A stretch of 64,000 nt of DNA from Heterobilharzia americana (GCA_944470555.2 OX104131.1:16546515-16610514); one strand, 5' to 3'; shown: positions 46,441 to 57,692, counted from the stretch's first letter. Notes: generated from the letters alone by a model not told the origin. A program made the numbers and translations.

Positions 46441-47352
46441 CAAATATACTCACCACGGAAAAAAACATCCTCCGAACTAAACAGTCACTCATCCACGTCC
46501 AACCATTACATTCCCTACAAAGCGACAACAAATATCATATCACATAATTATCATAATAGCCCGTCCACTCATCAAACACCAACACAAACTACTCGCAAAT
46601 ACACACAAATCAGATAGGAATTCACACCACAACCGGTGACCCGAAAGATAAACAATCATCATTAACTTCCCCAAAAAACACACAACACTCACCTTGTAAC
46701 ACATACAGCCATCTCTCACAATATCCACAACGTCACACACTTTCCCTCTCGCTCCCAATCAACACGAAACCACAACCAACTGGTCAGCAAGTCAGTCACG
46801 CAGTCACTCAGTCAGTTAGTCCCTCCACCTGCAAACACAAAAACAAATATCACAAAATTCACCAATCTCACTGCTTCCTGGACTCCTCAAAAAACTACAC
46901 ACCTGTCAGAATCAATACACTTCATTTCAAAATAATCCGACAATGTAGGTTACACATCATATATTCATGTATATACATACATACATACATACATACATAC
47001 ACCACAACATCCACACACTCATAGCCACTTATCTATCTACTCACCTCACTAAACAATTCCACACTGCCACCATCACAAACCAATACAACACAACCTACAT
47101 CAACACAAAACAAAGGTCACAAAAAACAAACATGTAGCATTATAACCTGAAATTCAAGCATACAATCATTAATACACAAAGTACATAACATTAGTAATCA
47201 ACATAACATCACACAAAGTCAGAACTAGGCGAATCAGCACAACACAATCTCTCTCAGTTCGCCCGTCGCCTCTGCAATCATCATCAACCAACATACACAA
47301 ACACAAACACACCACCACCACCACCACCACCACCACCACTACTACTACTCTA

Positions 47353-47385
<33 letters not shown>

Positions 47386-47799
47386 ACCACTACAACTACA
47401 ACTACTACCACTTCTAATACTACTAATAAATACAAGATGCATCCTTCACTCCAAATTATACACTACACAATAATACATCACATGCACCATGACCTACACT
47501 TCTTCCAATCCATATGTACACACACACACACACCAAAACTAGACAGTCAGGCGATACAATAAGATACACCACATTCACATCAGATATAAGAAAACACTAA
47601 TCACATGCACATCCTCCACATCAGTCTGCTTCAGCGTTTACACCATCGTCATCAATCATCATCATCATCACCGCCACCACCACATCATCATCAACAGCAG
47701 CAGCAGCATCAGCGGCAGCAGCAGCAGCACACACACATGATACCAATAGTTCATACTACTTGTAACACTAGTCAATTAATCAATCAATCACAAACATAT
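45628..47799. repeat. Satellite unit 3, partial with an internal deletion
   Basis: Follows unit 2 closely to about 47530. There the CA run joins the CA run that precedes ACTAGACAGTCAGGCG in the full units, removing about 0.9 kb (unit-2 equivalent of about 43370-44270). It then continues to CAAACATAT at 47799, where a BEL LTR end replaces it. About 1.1 kb of the 3' part of the unit is missing. Confidence 0.9.
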
Positions 47800-47829
47800 T
47801 ACGTGCTACTCGGCGGATTTGACGTAACA
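47799..47829 (+). repeat. 31-bp scrap of a BEL/Pao LTR end
   Basis: TTACGTGCTACTCGG and the following bases to GACGTAACA equal the 3' end of the LTRs at 49361-49713 and 53261-53620. The scrap starts inside the LTR at the satellite junction and ends at the natural LTR terminus. Confidence 0.85.
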
Positions 47830-49265
47830 CTTCCAAAGCAATAATAAGTTATATAAAAACTACAAGAATACCTCAACAGAGTCGCTGGGTAACCGTACAG
47901 TCCAAACGTTCTCGGGTGCAAATGCGTTTTGCACAGTAAAATTTGGTTAAACAAGTAAAACTGTTGGGTGCCTGGGAATCAGTGGGGATATTCCTGACAA
48001 AAGGCGATCAAAAACTGTCTACTAGAATCGAATCAACAAATAAACGTTTCTAGTGGCCTGCCAAAAGATAATTCATCAAATAACAGCACCTACTTTAGTG
48101 AAACTGATTTTGGCTTAAGAATGAATGTAGGTGGGATCTTTTTCTTGGTATTATTTTATAAATTAAATCTTTCTTAATTGCGGGACAGTGAAGACTCTGT
48201 GTATCTTGCAGCCTCCCCTCCGTAGAATTTTATCTGTGCCATTGTGGCAGGACGGCCAATATCCAGTGGCTGTCATACTCACCTGACTGCAAACGGCGTT
48301 TAAATACATTTGGTTTCACCACTGAAAACAGCCTGTTCTTAGTGCTCCTCCCAAACGTCTCTGCATCAGGCTGTCTTGTTTTGTCCCCACTGTGACTCCA
48401 ATTACCTCACTTTTTCATGCTAAAACTTACTGCGTATTCAGAAGCATATGAGCGACATTTATTTGTTCCTTATTTCTTGGATCCTTTCTTGGACGTGCCG
48501 ACTGATGTGCTCAACTGTTCAGATAAATACTTTCAGCGTATGCTTTGTGTCTATCGTATGTCGAAGGCATAAAACGCAGCTTCCCGGGGCACGACTGCAC
48601 CCGTTCAGGGTGTATTCGACCACCGTCTGGTAACCGATGCCGTCCATTACCTAGCCGTCGCTATTTCGTATTCCTCTGAAGCAAATTCCCGTCCTCTAAA
48701 CCATGGCCGCGCAGTTTAAGGCCAGCGACTACTATTTCGCCATAGTTTGTCACAGATAAGACAGATAATTTCTGTGTAATAACTCTCAAATCTGCATCTG
48801 AGTTCCTCTTCTTTGCCTATTCTGTTCATGTTTTAATAAAAATATAATAAATAATCAGTGTTTTACTCTCTTATTTGCAATTAAACATGAGAGAAGCATA
48901 GAGCTAATAAATAGATGAGTATTTTACTCTCATATTAAGAGTTTGGCATGAGGGAAGCCGGTTTAAAGGCATCATCAAATTGATAATGGTAACGAAGTCT
49001 CCAGTAGTTGAGCTGTACTGAACGACACAGAAATTATCGCATCAGGGTTCACCATGACATCGAAAGTGACTGCAGGTTACAAAAAGAACAGAAAAATATC
49101 ACTCCACAGTATAAACAGATTGTTTATGAGTTTCGGTTGTCTCCACTGAATACACCTTTTCACGCTAAAGAGGTAACAAAATCGTACAGTATACAACGTT
49201 TGCGTTACATGAGACCTTCATGCTTAGTCTGACGGTATAGTTCCCTGTTTCGTAGGATAAACGCG
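47830..49265. other. 1.4 kb between the array and the BEL elements; nothing recognised
   Basis: Base composition returns to normal. Frames at 48448-48633 and 49008-49232 have no motif I know. No terminal repeats or RNA genes seen. Confidence 0.4.
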
Positions 49266-49360
49266 TATTTTAACGCCAGTTCAAGGCTAAGTCATAGCCT
49301 ACACATGTGTATACTGCCTCAACGTCACCCGCATATAGAAATGACTTGCCTACAGGCTAA
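49266..49360 (-). pseudogene. CR1-like RT fragment, distal piece (interrupted by BEL element 1)
   Basis: On the minus strand PVGKSFLYAGDVEAVYTC matches the family block 'SVGKPFLFADDFKVSCTF' seen at 23263-23042, with FADD changed to YAGD. It is the continuation of the RT frame that stops at 53621, so the two were contiguous before BEL element 1 inserted. Confidence 0.65.
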
Positions 49361-49713
49361 TGTGATTTGAATTTTTCTTGTAATGCATTCAAAAACGTTG
49401 ACCACTCATTTTGTTTTACTTCATTCAACTTGCTTTTACAACCATACTTAACCATTTGTTTCGATTAGTGTTACAATTGTATTTCCTTTATGGATAGGAA
49501 CTGCAGCAGCCGTTAAAATTGAAGGTTTGTAATTAAACTTCGTACATCTATTTTGTTGCAAAGAACAATTTTCTCGGGGTTCACTTACTGTTTGAATATA
49601 CATTCGCTTTTTGGCAACCAATTGTTTTGAATTTGGTCGGTTCTCGCTTTGGGTTTTGGGAACTCCGAAAATTCGTATCTTCGTTACGTGCTACTCGGCG
49701 GATTTGACGTAAC
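49361..49713 (+). repeat. 5' LTR of BEL/Pao element 1
   Basis: About 353 bp, matching the 3' LTR at 53261-53620 from TTCTTGTAATGCATTC onward almost without change. The first ~20 bases (TGTGATTTGAATTTT) differ from the start of the 3' LTR. The end carries a short inverted repeat, GTTACGT at 49683 and ACGTAAC at 49707. Confidence 0.88.
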
Positions 49714-49813
49714 GTAAGTTCTTCAATTTTTGCTCTGCTCATTTGGCTGGAGATTTGGTTCGTTACTATTTGGAAGCAAGTTTCAATATTTGGAGTCTTC
49801 TGCCCCTTTTAAT

Positions 49814-51877
49814 ATGTCTTCGGATTTCGGAAATTGATCTGCTAAACGTGTTCATAATGCGGGATCTAGACACAGGGGAAAAACTCCACCTGTGGACAGT
49901 AATCTGGAATTTTCTAATGATTTGTGTGATGATAAAGAAGATAAAGTGAGTGTGGATGATATTAGTATGCCTGGTTCATGTAGTATGCCCAATTCTATTA
50001 ATTACCAAGCACCTAGGTCTTTGTCGAAGGAGAAAAGGTTAGAAAAGGAATTGCGATCAAACGCTGCATCGTCTGATGATGCAGTAGGAGTTGAGGATAT
50101 GAAAAGCAGTCATTCTAGGTGTAAGAATGATGTAGGGTTACCCGAGCCCCGTGATTTACAACAAAACTCTGTATCAGATTTGAGAGATTGTTTGGCCTTG
50201 GTGGTAAACAATATCGCTTTACCGAGGATAGGATTGATGCACTTTGATGGACAGCCAAGCCAGTACCAGTTGCTCATGAGTCAGTTTAGAAATATGATAG
50301 AGGCTAAGCTTACTGACAAAGGTCAGATGGTATCCTATCTCTTACACTTTTGTAAAGGGAAGGCAAGGGCAGCGATAGAGGCATGTAGTTCGCTGCCTGC
50401 TGATCTGGGATATGACAGAGCTAAGGAAATCCCCCATGACTTATTTGGACGGGAGCATATTGCTGCTCGATAGCTGATTGATGACTTAGTTAGAAACAGA
50501 CAGCCGGTGGAGAGTACTGTCGAGGCTTTGAATGATTTCTCTGGAAATGTACAGATAATATTGTCACAGACCGGCTATGTCGCGGATTTCAATTCGCCGG
50601 TCAGCCTGGAGGCTATCGTTGATCGATTACCTATAGACTTGCAAGGGAGATGGGCTGATGAAGCAGACAGGTTTCTCGTTACTGGGAGGGAACCCGAGTT
50701 TGAGGACTTGGCTTGTTTCGTTGAGGGGAGAGCCAGAGTAGCTCGGTCGAGATATGGATTATTGATGAGACGCAATTTCGAAGGCGATTGGGTGAAGGGT
50801 TCTGGCTCACAATTCCGAAGTAGATCGCATTGCAACTTGGTGGGAGGTGCTGTTCATTCGACAAGTGGCAGAGCCGCAATTAGTACCAGTTGCGTCTTAT
50901 ATCATGAGCACCACAATCTACCTGAATGTCCGAAGCTTTCGAAAACGCCGACTAACTAAATGAGATCAGTGGTCAAACAACTTGGTGTCTGTTACAATTG
51001 TTTAAGGAAGGGTCACATAGGTAAGTTTTGCAATTCCGGACTCAGATGCAAGTTTAAGGATTGTAAAGTGAACCATCACTCTTTGTTGCATATGCCGGAT
51101 ACTGAATCCAAGGTAACTGGATCAATAACCCACTTGACGAAGGAAGTAAGATCTCCTAAAGTGAATTTGGGAATCGTCCTAGTGAGACCGACGGGTCCAG
51201 AAGAGAGCATCGAAACTTATGCGTTACTGGATAATGGATCAGACACATCATTGATATTAGAAAATATTCTCAAGGATCCTGGGCTTACTGGTAGGAAGTC
51301 TTCCTTGAGTGTGACCACGGTCACCAAGACTTCCCACCTCAAGTGCTTGGAAATGAGTGTGGAGTCCTGCTGACTGCATGGACAGGGTTCAGTGAAGGTC
51401 CAGATGGCTTACACTGTTAGTCACTTACCAGTATCAGGTGCGCATACCCTGTCTGAATGGCAGGCTAAGGCCTGGAGCCACTTGATGGACATCAAACTGC
51501 CTCGACTACATTGTGATACCGTTGGAATCCTAATCGGATGTGACGTTTCGGATGCGCATTGGGCTCTGGAACAGCATATTGGAAATAGAAATCAACCGCT
51601 TGGAGTAAAGACCCACTTAGCTTGGGTTGTATTCGGTCCGAAGCAAGATAAGTCCTCACGTAAAATTGCCTTTTACCAATATTCTAATAACTGTAATGTG
51701 TCTAATAGTTTTGAAAGGTTGTATGATCATGAGTTCAGAGATGTTAGTAGTTCAGGCGTAGTGCTTTCAGTGGGGGATAAAAGGGCAGTTGAATTTGCAG
51801 GCCGCTCCATCAGGTTAGTAGACGGGCATTTCGAAGTTAGTGTACCCTGTCGGTTAGACAAGAGTAATCTGCCTTAA
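49814..51877 (+). pseudogene. BEL/Pao element 1 gag and protease region
   Basis: One frame from ATG at 49814 with in-frame stops near 49835, 50471, 50957 and 51371. The gag part includes LMHFDGQPSQYQLLMSQFRN and VSYLLHFCKGKARAAIEACS (the Pao gag domain), then TVEALNDFSGNVQIIL and a basic stretch. Zinc knuckles follow: CYNCLRKGHIGKFC and CKFKDCKVNHHSLLH. The BEL-type aspartic protease follows at about 51160-51290 with YALLDNGSDTSLI, then LPRLHCDTVGILIGCDVSDA and VKTHLAWVVFGPKQ. In BEL elements gag and pol form one polyprotein. The stops show this copy is inactive; the sequence between them is well preserved. Confidence 0.9.
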
Positions 51878-51903
51878 AATTATTTAACACTTGATGCTGG
51901 TAA

Positions 51904-53115
51904 GTGACCAACAGTGTAAGTTCTTTGAGCCTTCACTTAGCTTTGTCCATCCAGCCAGCAGTACTGCACACCCACTTGCAAGCACTTACGGTGGGAAGTC
52001 TTGGTGATGGTGGTCACACTCATGGAGGACTGGAATTTTCAGGAAGGCGATTAGGGAAAAATAACTATCTACGCGGGCGGTATGAAGAGGCTAGCAGTCT
52101 TTTTGGTGTACATTTGAGATTTGGAGCTGGGATCATCGCCACTGCAGTTCACGTAAAAGAGAAATTCTTGAAATTCAGGATTCACGATCATGTCATATCA
52201 GCAATTCGCCTCTTGCCAGGGAAGCGCGGTAACATGGATCCAAAGGCCAATGAATGTCAGTTAACTGTTTATCAATTTGGTGTGGTCTCAGTGCCTTTCT
52301 GCACAAACTATGGGCTCAGGAAAAGCATGGAGACTTCCTATGTCAGAGGGCATATTTCAACTAAAGAGGTTGGGGTTGAAAGGTTCAATGCAGATTACTT
52401 ATCTTTCACCGATGGCATCTTTAACACCATTCCCTTATTCCACCGGCCATGGTATGTTTTTGCCAGCGAAACTGCGCACCCAAACGGGGAGACCGGCAAC
52501 TGTTTACAGGTTTTACAGCTGATACCTCAAAGTGAACGAAGCCAGGGATCGAACTTGGTAGGGGCCAAGAATAAGCTGGATGAATACTTGAGAGAACGGG
52601 AACGCGAAGTGGTCCACAGTAACTTGCTTGGTAAAGGGATTGATTGGCACTCCAATCCACCGATGGCAAACCACTGGGGCGGGTTCTAGGAAGGCATGAT
52701 TCGTGCACTCAACAACCATCCGTTGGTTCCGCCTATACCTGGGGTTGAAGACCTAGCAGCATTAACTTCGGCAAAGTTGGTTCTGCTGAGAGACAACTTA
52801 GAAGGGTTTGATGGTACATGTGGGAGTGATAGATTTTTCCAAGGGACGACGAGAAGTTAATTATCTTGCAGAAAACATTGGTCCAAAGAATGTGTTTCAC
52901 TGTTACGACAAAGATATAAGTGGACGAATTCCGAGAGAAACGTCCAAGTAGGTGACTCAGTCATGATAGTGTCGGGCATCAGGGATAGGAATAAAGGGCC
53001 TTTTGGACCAGTGGTGTGCAGTGAAGGTAGCTCAGCTAGAGGGTCAAGATTGAAAACAGTGAAGGAAAGGCACAGAGACATTCCTAACGTTTCTCCTGGA
53101 GGCGTCGGATGAAAG
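51904..53115 (+). pseudogene. BEL/Pao element 1 pol remnant: RT core and integrase end
   Basis: Frame 51904-52689 holds a short RT segment, HLRFGAGIIATAVHVKEKFL (compare '...D.EKMF' with the catalytic Asp replaced), then LTVYQFGVVSVPFCTNYGLRK. It then passes to integrase sequence: SQGSNLVGAKNKLDEYL (Asp of D-x-G missing), IDWHSNPPMANHWGGF, a TAG where the catalytic Glu block 'WE' is expected, MIRALNNHPLVPPIPG, and the C-terminal module VQVGDSVMIVSGI to about 53115. The YxDD-containing RT half, RNase H and the integrase N-terminus are absent. The same deletion occurs in element 2. Confidence 0.82.
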
Positions 53116-53260
53116 GTAATCAATAAGGAACCCCCAGGTGTACTGGTGTAAGCCCTGGGGACCGCTTAGGGATATATGTATGCTTGTGTCTGTCTGATGT
53201 GATAAACGTTATTGGGTGTTAATGGTTGTGGAAAGATATTAAAGTTCTTTGGTGGGGGAT

Positions 53261-53620
53261 TGTTGAATGCGTTTTGATTTGTTCTTGTAATGCATTCAAA
53301 AACGTTGACCACTCATTTTGTTTTACTTCATTCAACTTGCTTTTACAACCATACTTAACCACTTGTTTCGATTAGTGTTACAATTGTATTTCCTTTATGG
53401 ATAGGAACTGCAGCAGCCGTTAAAATTGAAGGTTTGTAATTAAACTTCGTACATCTATTTTGTTGCAAAGAACAATTTTCTCGGGGTTCACTTACTGTTT
53501 GAATATACATTCGCTTTTTGGCAACCAATTGTTTTGAATTTGGTCGGTTCTCGCTTTGGGTTTGGGAACTCCGAAAATTCGTATCTTCGTTACGTGCTAC
53601 TCGGCGGATTTGACGTAACA
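53261..53620 (+). repeat. 3' LTR of BEL/Pao element 1
   Basis: 360 bp, TGTTG...TAACA, preceded by a purine-rich GGTGGGGGAT. It is followed directly by CR1 reverse-transcriptase sequence. It matches the 5' LTR with few changes (for example ACCACTTG against ACCATTTG), suggesting a fairly recent insertion despite the decayed coding region. Confidence 0.9.
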
Positions 53621-54082
53621 CTTACCCGGAAACACTCACATATGCTATTGATGTTTGTTGCAAAGAGAAGTGGACCGAAGGCGCTGCTCTGGAGAACTCC
53701 ACTGGCTGCCGGTTTAGGCTTCGAGATAGTTGAATCAACTTTTTTATTGGGTGACTGTTATGCAAACAGGATTTTAACCAGCCCTGGAATGGATAACAGG
53801 TTCCATGGGATCTTAGCCTAATGACAGGCAAGTTGTGTGAGACTCTCTCAAAGGCTCCAGCGATGTCGAAGTAAAGTATTATGACTATCTTTTTCTGGTC
53901 CCTTTTTCTGGTGGTCTCATTAAGAATTGAACAGGTTTGTATTTCAAGATCTACTTTTCAGAAAGCCATGTTGTGATGAGTTAAGAGTTTGGATTCTAGC
54001 AGGTAATCGGACATTTGTTTTTTAACCACCTTCTCCACTATCCATGAGATGACTGGAGTTATGTTAATTAAACACAGGATTC
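53621..54082 (-). pseudogene. CR1-like RT fragment, proximal piece (between the two BEL elements)
   Basis: From 54075 down: INITPVISWIVEKVVKKQMS, SKLLTHHNMAF, KIVIILYFDIAGAFERVSHN (first palm strand with Asp), then, after a frame change, a block like 'SGV.QGSVLGPLLF' reading VLQSSAFGPLLFATNINSIC. The next block, FLYAGD, lies at 49360-49310 beyond BEL element 1. The fragment is cut by BEL element 2 on its other side at 54083. Confidence 0.75.
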
Positions 54083-54398
54083 CCGCGTGTTTTGATTTTG
54101 TTCTTGTGATGTATTCAAAAACATTGACCACTCATTCTGTTTGGCTTCATCCAATTTGCTTGTACAACCATATTTCACCCCGCGTTCCGATTAGTGTTAC
54201 CATCTTATTTTGTTTCTGATAGAAGCCTCAGTAGCCGTCAAAATTGCGGAATGATTTTCACACGGTTCACTTGCTGTTTGAATGCACATTCGTTGTTTGG
54301 GAATCAGTTGTTTTGGATTTGGTCGGTTTCTCTGAGGGTTTGGGAGCCCTGGAAGTTTTCATCTTCGTTGTCCTCTGCCCGCTGGATTTGGCGTAACA
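54083..54398 (+). repeat. 5' LTR of BEL/Pao element 2
   Basis: About 316 bp; diverged sister of the element 1 LTR (TTCTTGTGATGTATTC against TTCTTGTAATGCATTC). Identical by eye to the 3' LTR at 60549 over the first ~270 bases, but the last ~50 bases differ. It ends GCGTAACA. Confidence 0.85.
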
Positions 54399-54498
54399 TA
54401 AGTCCTTCAATTTTTGGCTCTGATTCTTTAGCTGACGATTTCGTTCATCCCCCTGCGGAAACAAGTTTCAACATTCGGGATATTCCGCTCCTTCCAAT

Positions 54499-55350
54499 GT
54501 GCCCTCGGATTGCGGAAATGGAACTGCTAAACGAGTTGATACTGCTGAATCTAGACATAAGAGGAGAGCCCCATCTGTGAATAATAATTTGGAATTTTCT
54601 AATTCTTCATGTGATGATAAGGAAAATGAAGTGAGTGTTGATGGTGTTAGCATGCTTGGTTTGTGTGATAACCCTTACTATGTTAACTACCAGGCACCTA
54701 AACCTTTGTCGAAGGGGAAAGGGCTAGGAAGGGAATCAGCATCAAGCGCTGCGTCGTCTTATGATGCGTAAGAAGTTGAGGATAAGATAGGCAGCCGTTT
54801 TAGGGCTAGAAATGTTGTTGAATTACCCAAACCTAGTGATATACAGTATAACTTAGCATCACACTTGGGAAATTGTTTGGCTTCGATGGTGAACAACACC
54901 TCTTTACCGAGGATGGAGCTAATGCACTTTGAGTGACAGCCCAGTCAGTACCAGTTGTTCATGAGTCGGTTTAGAAATACGATAGAGAATAAACTCATTG
55001 ACAAAAGCCAGATGTTGTCCTACCTCTTACACCTCTGCAGACGGAAGGCAAGGACAGGAAGAGAGGTATGAATTTCGCTACCTGCTGACCTCGAATATGA
55101 TAGAGCTGGAGAAGTCTTCCGTGGTTTCTTTGGACAGGAGCACATGATTGTTCTATTACTTAGTGACGACTCGGTTGGAAACAGGCGGCCGGTGGAGAAT
55201 GCTTCTACGGCAAGGAATGAGCTCCCCGTAAGGCTTAGGAAAGTACAAACAACGTTGTCCGAGACCAACTGTGTTACAGGCTTAAATTCGCCGGTCAAAT
55301 TAGAGGGTATTGTCCGTCGGTTACCTGCGTATGTACACGGTAGACAGTAA
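54499..55350 (+). pseudogene. BEL/Pao element 2 gag, first part
   Basis: In one frame with stops at 54769, 54934 and 55068: VSVDGVSMLGLCDNPYYVNY, LGNCLASMVNNTSLPRMELM, QPSQYQLFMSRFRNTIENKL, LSYLLHLCRRKAR and LNSPVKLEGIVRRLPAYVHG. It aligns throughout with gag of element 1. It is interrupted near 55350 by a 2.6 kb insertion and resumes near 57965. Confidence 0.85.
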
Positions 55351-57350
55351 TAATATGCTTCGTACAACATGAATACCAGCAAGTTAGGAATTCGGATCAT
55401 TTTGGTAATACCAACTGGCTGTTATGTACAATATGGAGCTATACAATGGACACTGTTCTTTCCGGTACACAAAAGGTGCGTCGAGGGTAAGAACGTTAGT
55501 GCTTTGCAGATTACAAAGAATGAAGTATATGAACACCGGCATAATTGCCAATCATACTGAGGCAAGCTTAGTTCGAAAATGGGAACTATTCGGCTATTGT
55601 TTGAATCCCCCAATATTCTTGAAAGTAGGGCAGGTAGTGTGGATGCAACCCTGGATTGCGTGCGCTCGTCATAAGGTTTAGATGGCATAGTGCACGCTGA
55701 CAAATTAAAGTACTAGGATTCCATATGGATGAAGAACTGGCTGGGTAAGCCTGAAAAATGAACAAAAAAAGCGAGCAGCAGACGAAATTCGGAACAGGAG
55801 CACAGAAATACTACGCAGAAGTACATCGACCATGATACATGTAGGTGAGTTCAGTGCACTGACTGCAAAGGTTACTTGAAGAGGTACCAAACCTACTGTT
55901 TATGGATAAACTAATGGGGAAGAAGATGAAGGTGCATACGAGAGCAGTGGAAACTAAACTGAAACCGAAGATATCACAATGGAATAGAGAGAGTAGAAGA
56001 TTTTGGACCAGGTATTCGCTCCACCTACCATTCCCTTTTCTCTTTGTAATAGGCTGGGAGTTTTTGCGTTGTACAGTAGTACAAGTCAGCCTTGCGCGAT
56101 AGATCGAGCTTGACCATTGCATAAGTAGAGGTATAATGGTGGGAAATGTTGCCTGACGTGTGGTATATACCAAGGGGTGACTGAGTCAATGATGTACGCT
56201 CGGTCTTAGCTAGCTGACGGTAAGCTGGAGGTATCTCCATAGCCATCAACTCTATCGAGTGTGGCACGAAAATATTTGAACAGTTAATGTGAAAATATGC
56301 GGATATGGTGATAACTGACCGACAGGGATGATAGCAGGGAGATAAACTTGAACCACTCTTGCCCGTATGGCGGTATCTTTATGAAACCTACGGCTCTTGT
56401 ACTTGTGATGACAAAATGATTGTAAAAAGAATGGGGTTACCGAAAAACGTTCTCCAGGTCTACTAGCTCAGCTCACCATGCACCACCATATTGTCTCTAT
56501 AGTCCTGATATGATAACGCTCAACAGGCAACACCATGGTCATCCCTCCCTCATGATCACATAAAGAGTGGTTACCATTACGGCAAAAGGCATGAGTTCTC
56601 TTTAGATGTTTATAGCTTCACTAAACTTTTGTACATAGGTTTTCTGCATATAAGCGAATACCTGGTCCAAAATCTTCTACTCTCTCTATTCCATTGTGAT
56701 ATCTTCGGTTTCAGTTTAGTTTCCACTGCTCTCGTATGCACCTTCATCTTCTTCCCCATTAGTTTATCCATAAACAGTAGGTTTGGTACCTCTTCAAGTA
56801 ACCTTTGCAGTCAGTGCACTGAACTCACCTACATGTATCATGGTCGATGTACTTCTGCGTAGTATTTCTGTGCTCCTGTTCCGAATTTCGTCTGCTGCTC
56901 GCTTTTTTTGTTCATTTTTCAGGCTTACCCAGCCAGTTCTTCATCCATATGGAATCCTAGTACTTTAATTTGTCAGCGTGCACTATGCCATCTAAACCTT
57001 ATGACGAGCGCACGCAATCCAGGGTTGCATCCACACTACCTGCCCTACTTTCAAGAATATTGGGGGATTCAAACAATAGCCGAATAGTTCCCATTTTCGA
57101 ACTAAGCTTGCCTCAGTATGATTGGCAATTATGCCAGTGTTCACATACTTCATTCTTTGTAATCTGCAAAGCACTAACGTTCTTACCCTCGACGCACCTT
57201 TTGTGTACCGGAAAGAACAGTGTCCATTGTATAGCTCCATATTGTACATAACAGCCAGTTGGTATTACCAAATTGATCATACCTGTTAATCGGCTCGTCT
57301 TCATGTAACTTGTGCTTTGTAAGGGTATTATTGTTGTTATTATTATTACT
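55345..57350. repeat. Second palindrome: two inverted copies of an unnamed repeat
   Basis: 55395-56020 is the reverse complement of 56653-57278 (positions sum to 112673), about 626 bp per arm with only a few mismatches, around a 632-bp spacer. Weaker similarity continues outward to TAATAAT at 55350 and the ATTATT run at about 57330. The right-hand copy is longer inward (from about 56475) and resembles 20305-21078. Each copy thus ends outward in a triplet run. Frames inside are shadows of each other. Confidence 0.9.
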
Positions 57351-57692
57351 GGTCGCATAGAAATCTTATACGGAACCATTTTGCTTTCTTTCAGGTGGAA
57401 ATTTCGGTGAATGAAGCCGGTGAGTCGGTGTCATTTGAAGCACTATGCCACTGCGTGTTGTGCAAAGGTCGGTCACCGGTGCACTTGGTTCCAACGTTGC
57501 AAATGCCACTCAGTTACTGGTGTGCAAGGTTGTGCAGCAGAAGATTAGTTGGCACGCCCTGCCAAGCGTAAAGATAAAGTCGGACTTCCATGTAGTCAGT
57601 GGCAGCAGCCACATGTTACACCATCTCTGTAGCCTGTCAGGATCGTTTTGTATGGTGATGTTGACGCTGCCACATTGATTGGGGTGAATAGT
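57351..57692. other. Insert sequence with an exon-like frame
   Basis: A pyrimidine-rich TTTTGCTTTCTTTCAG at 57379-57394 is followed by an open frame of about 60 codons (VEISVNEAGESVSFEALCHC ...) ending at TAA. This could be a captured exon or chance. No family recognised. Confidence 0.3.

Larger units (their letters stand above)
37368..47799. repeat. Tandem array of a ~4.13 kb G-depleted repeat (about 2.5 units)
   Basis: Unit starts, judged from TCAACAGCCAATAACTAATG, are at 37371, 41493 and 45628, so units are 4122 and 4135 bp and a shorter third. Units look about 99% identical; differences are mostly microsatellite lengths. The plus strand is extremely poor in G: for example the 60-base stretches beginning at 39421, 40621 and 40801 contain none. 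It is filled with CA, CAT, CAC, CAA, CTA and CATA runs. Every frame is short (under 150 codons) and low-complexity (His, Thr, Asn, Pro runs), so I call no gene. The left edge is an LTR terminus and the right edge is a BEL LTR scrap. Confidence 0.95.

Noticed and set aside
37368..47799. Regularly spaced repeats as a CRISPR array
   Set aside because: Unit length is 4.1 kb with nested microsatellites in a eukaryotic context; no short repeat-spacer pattern.
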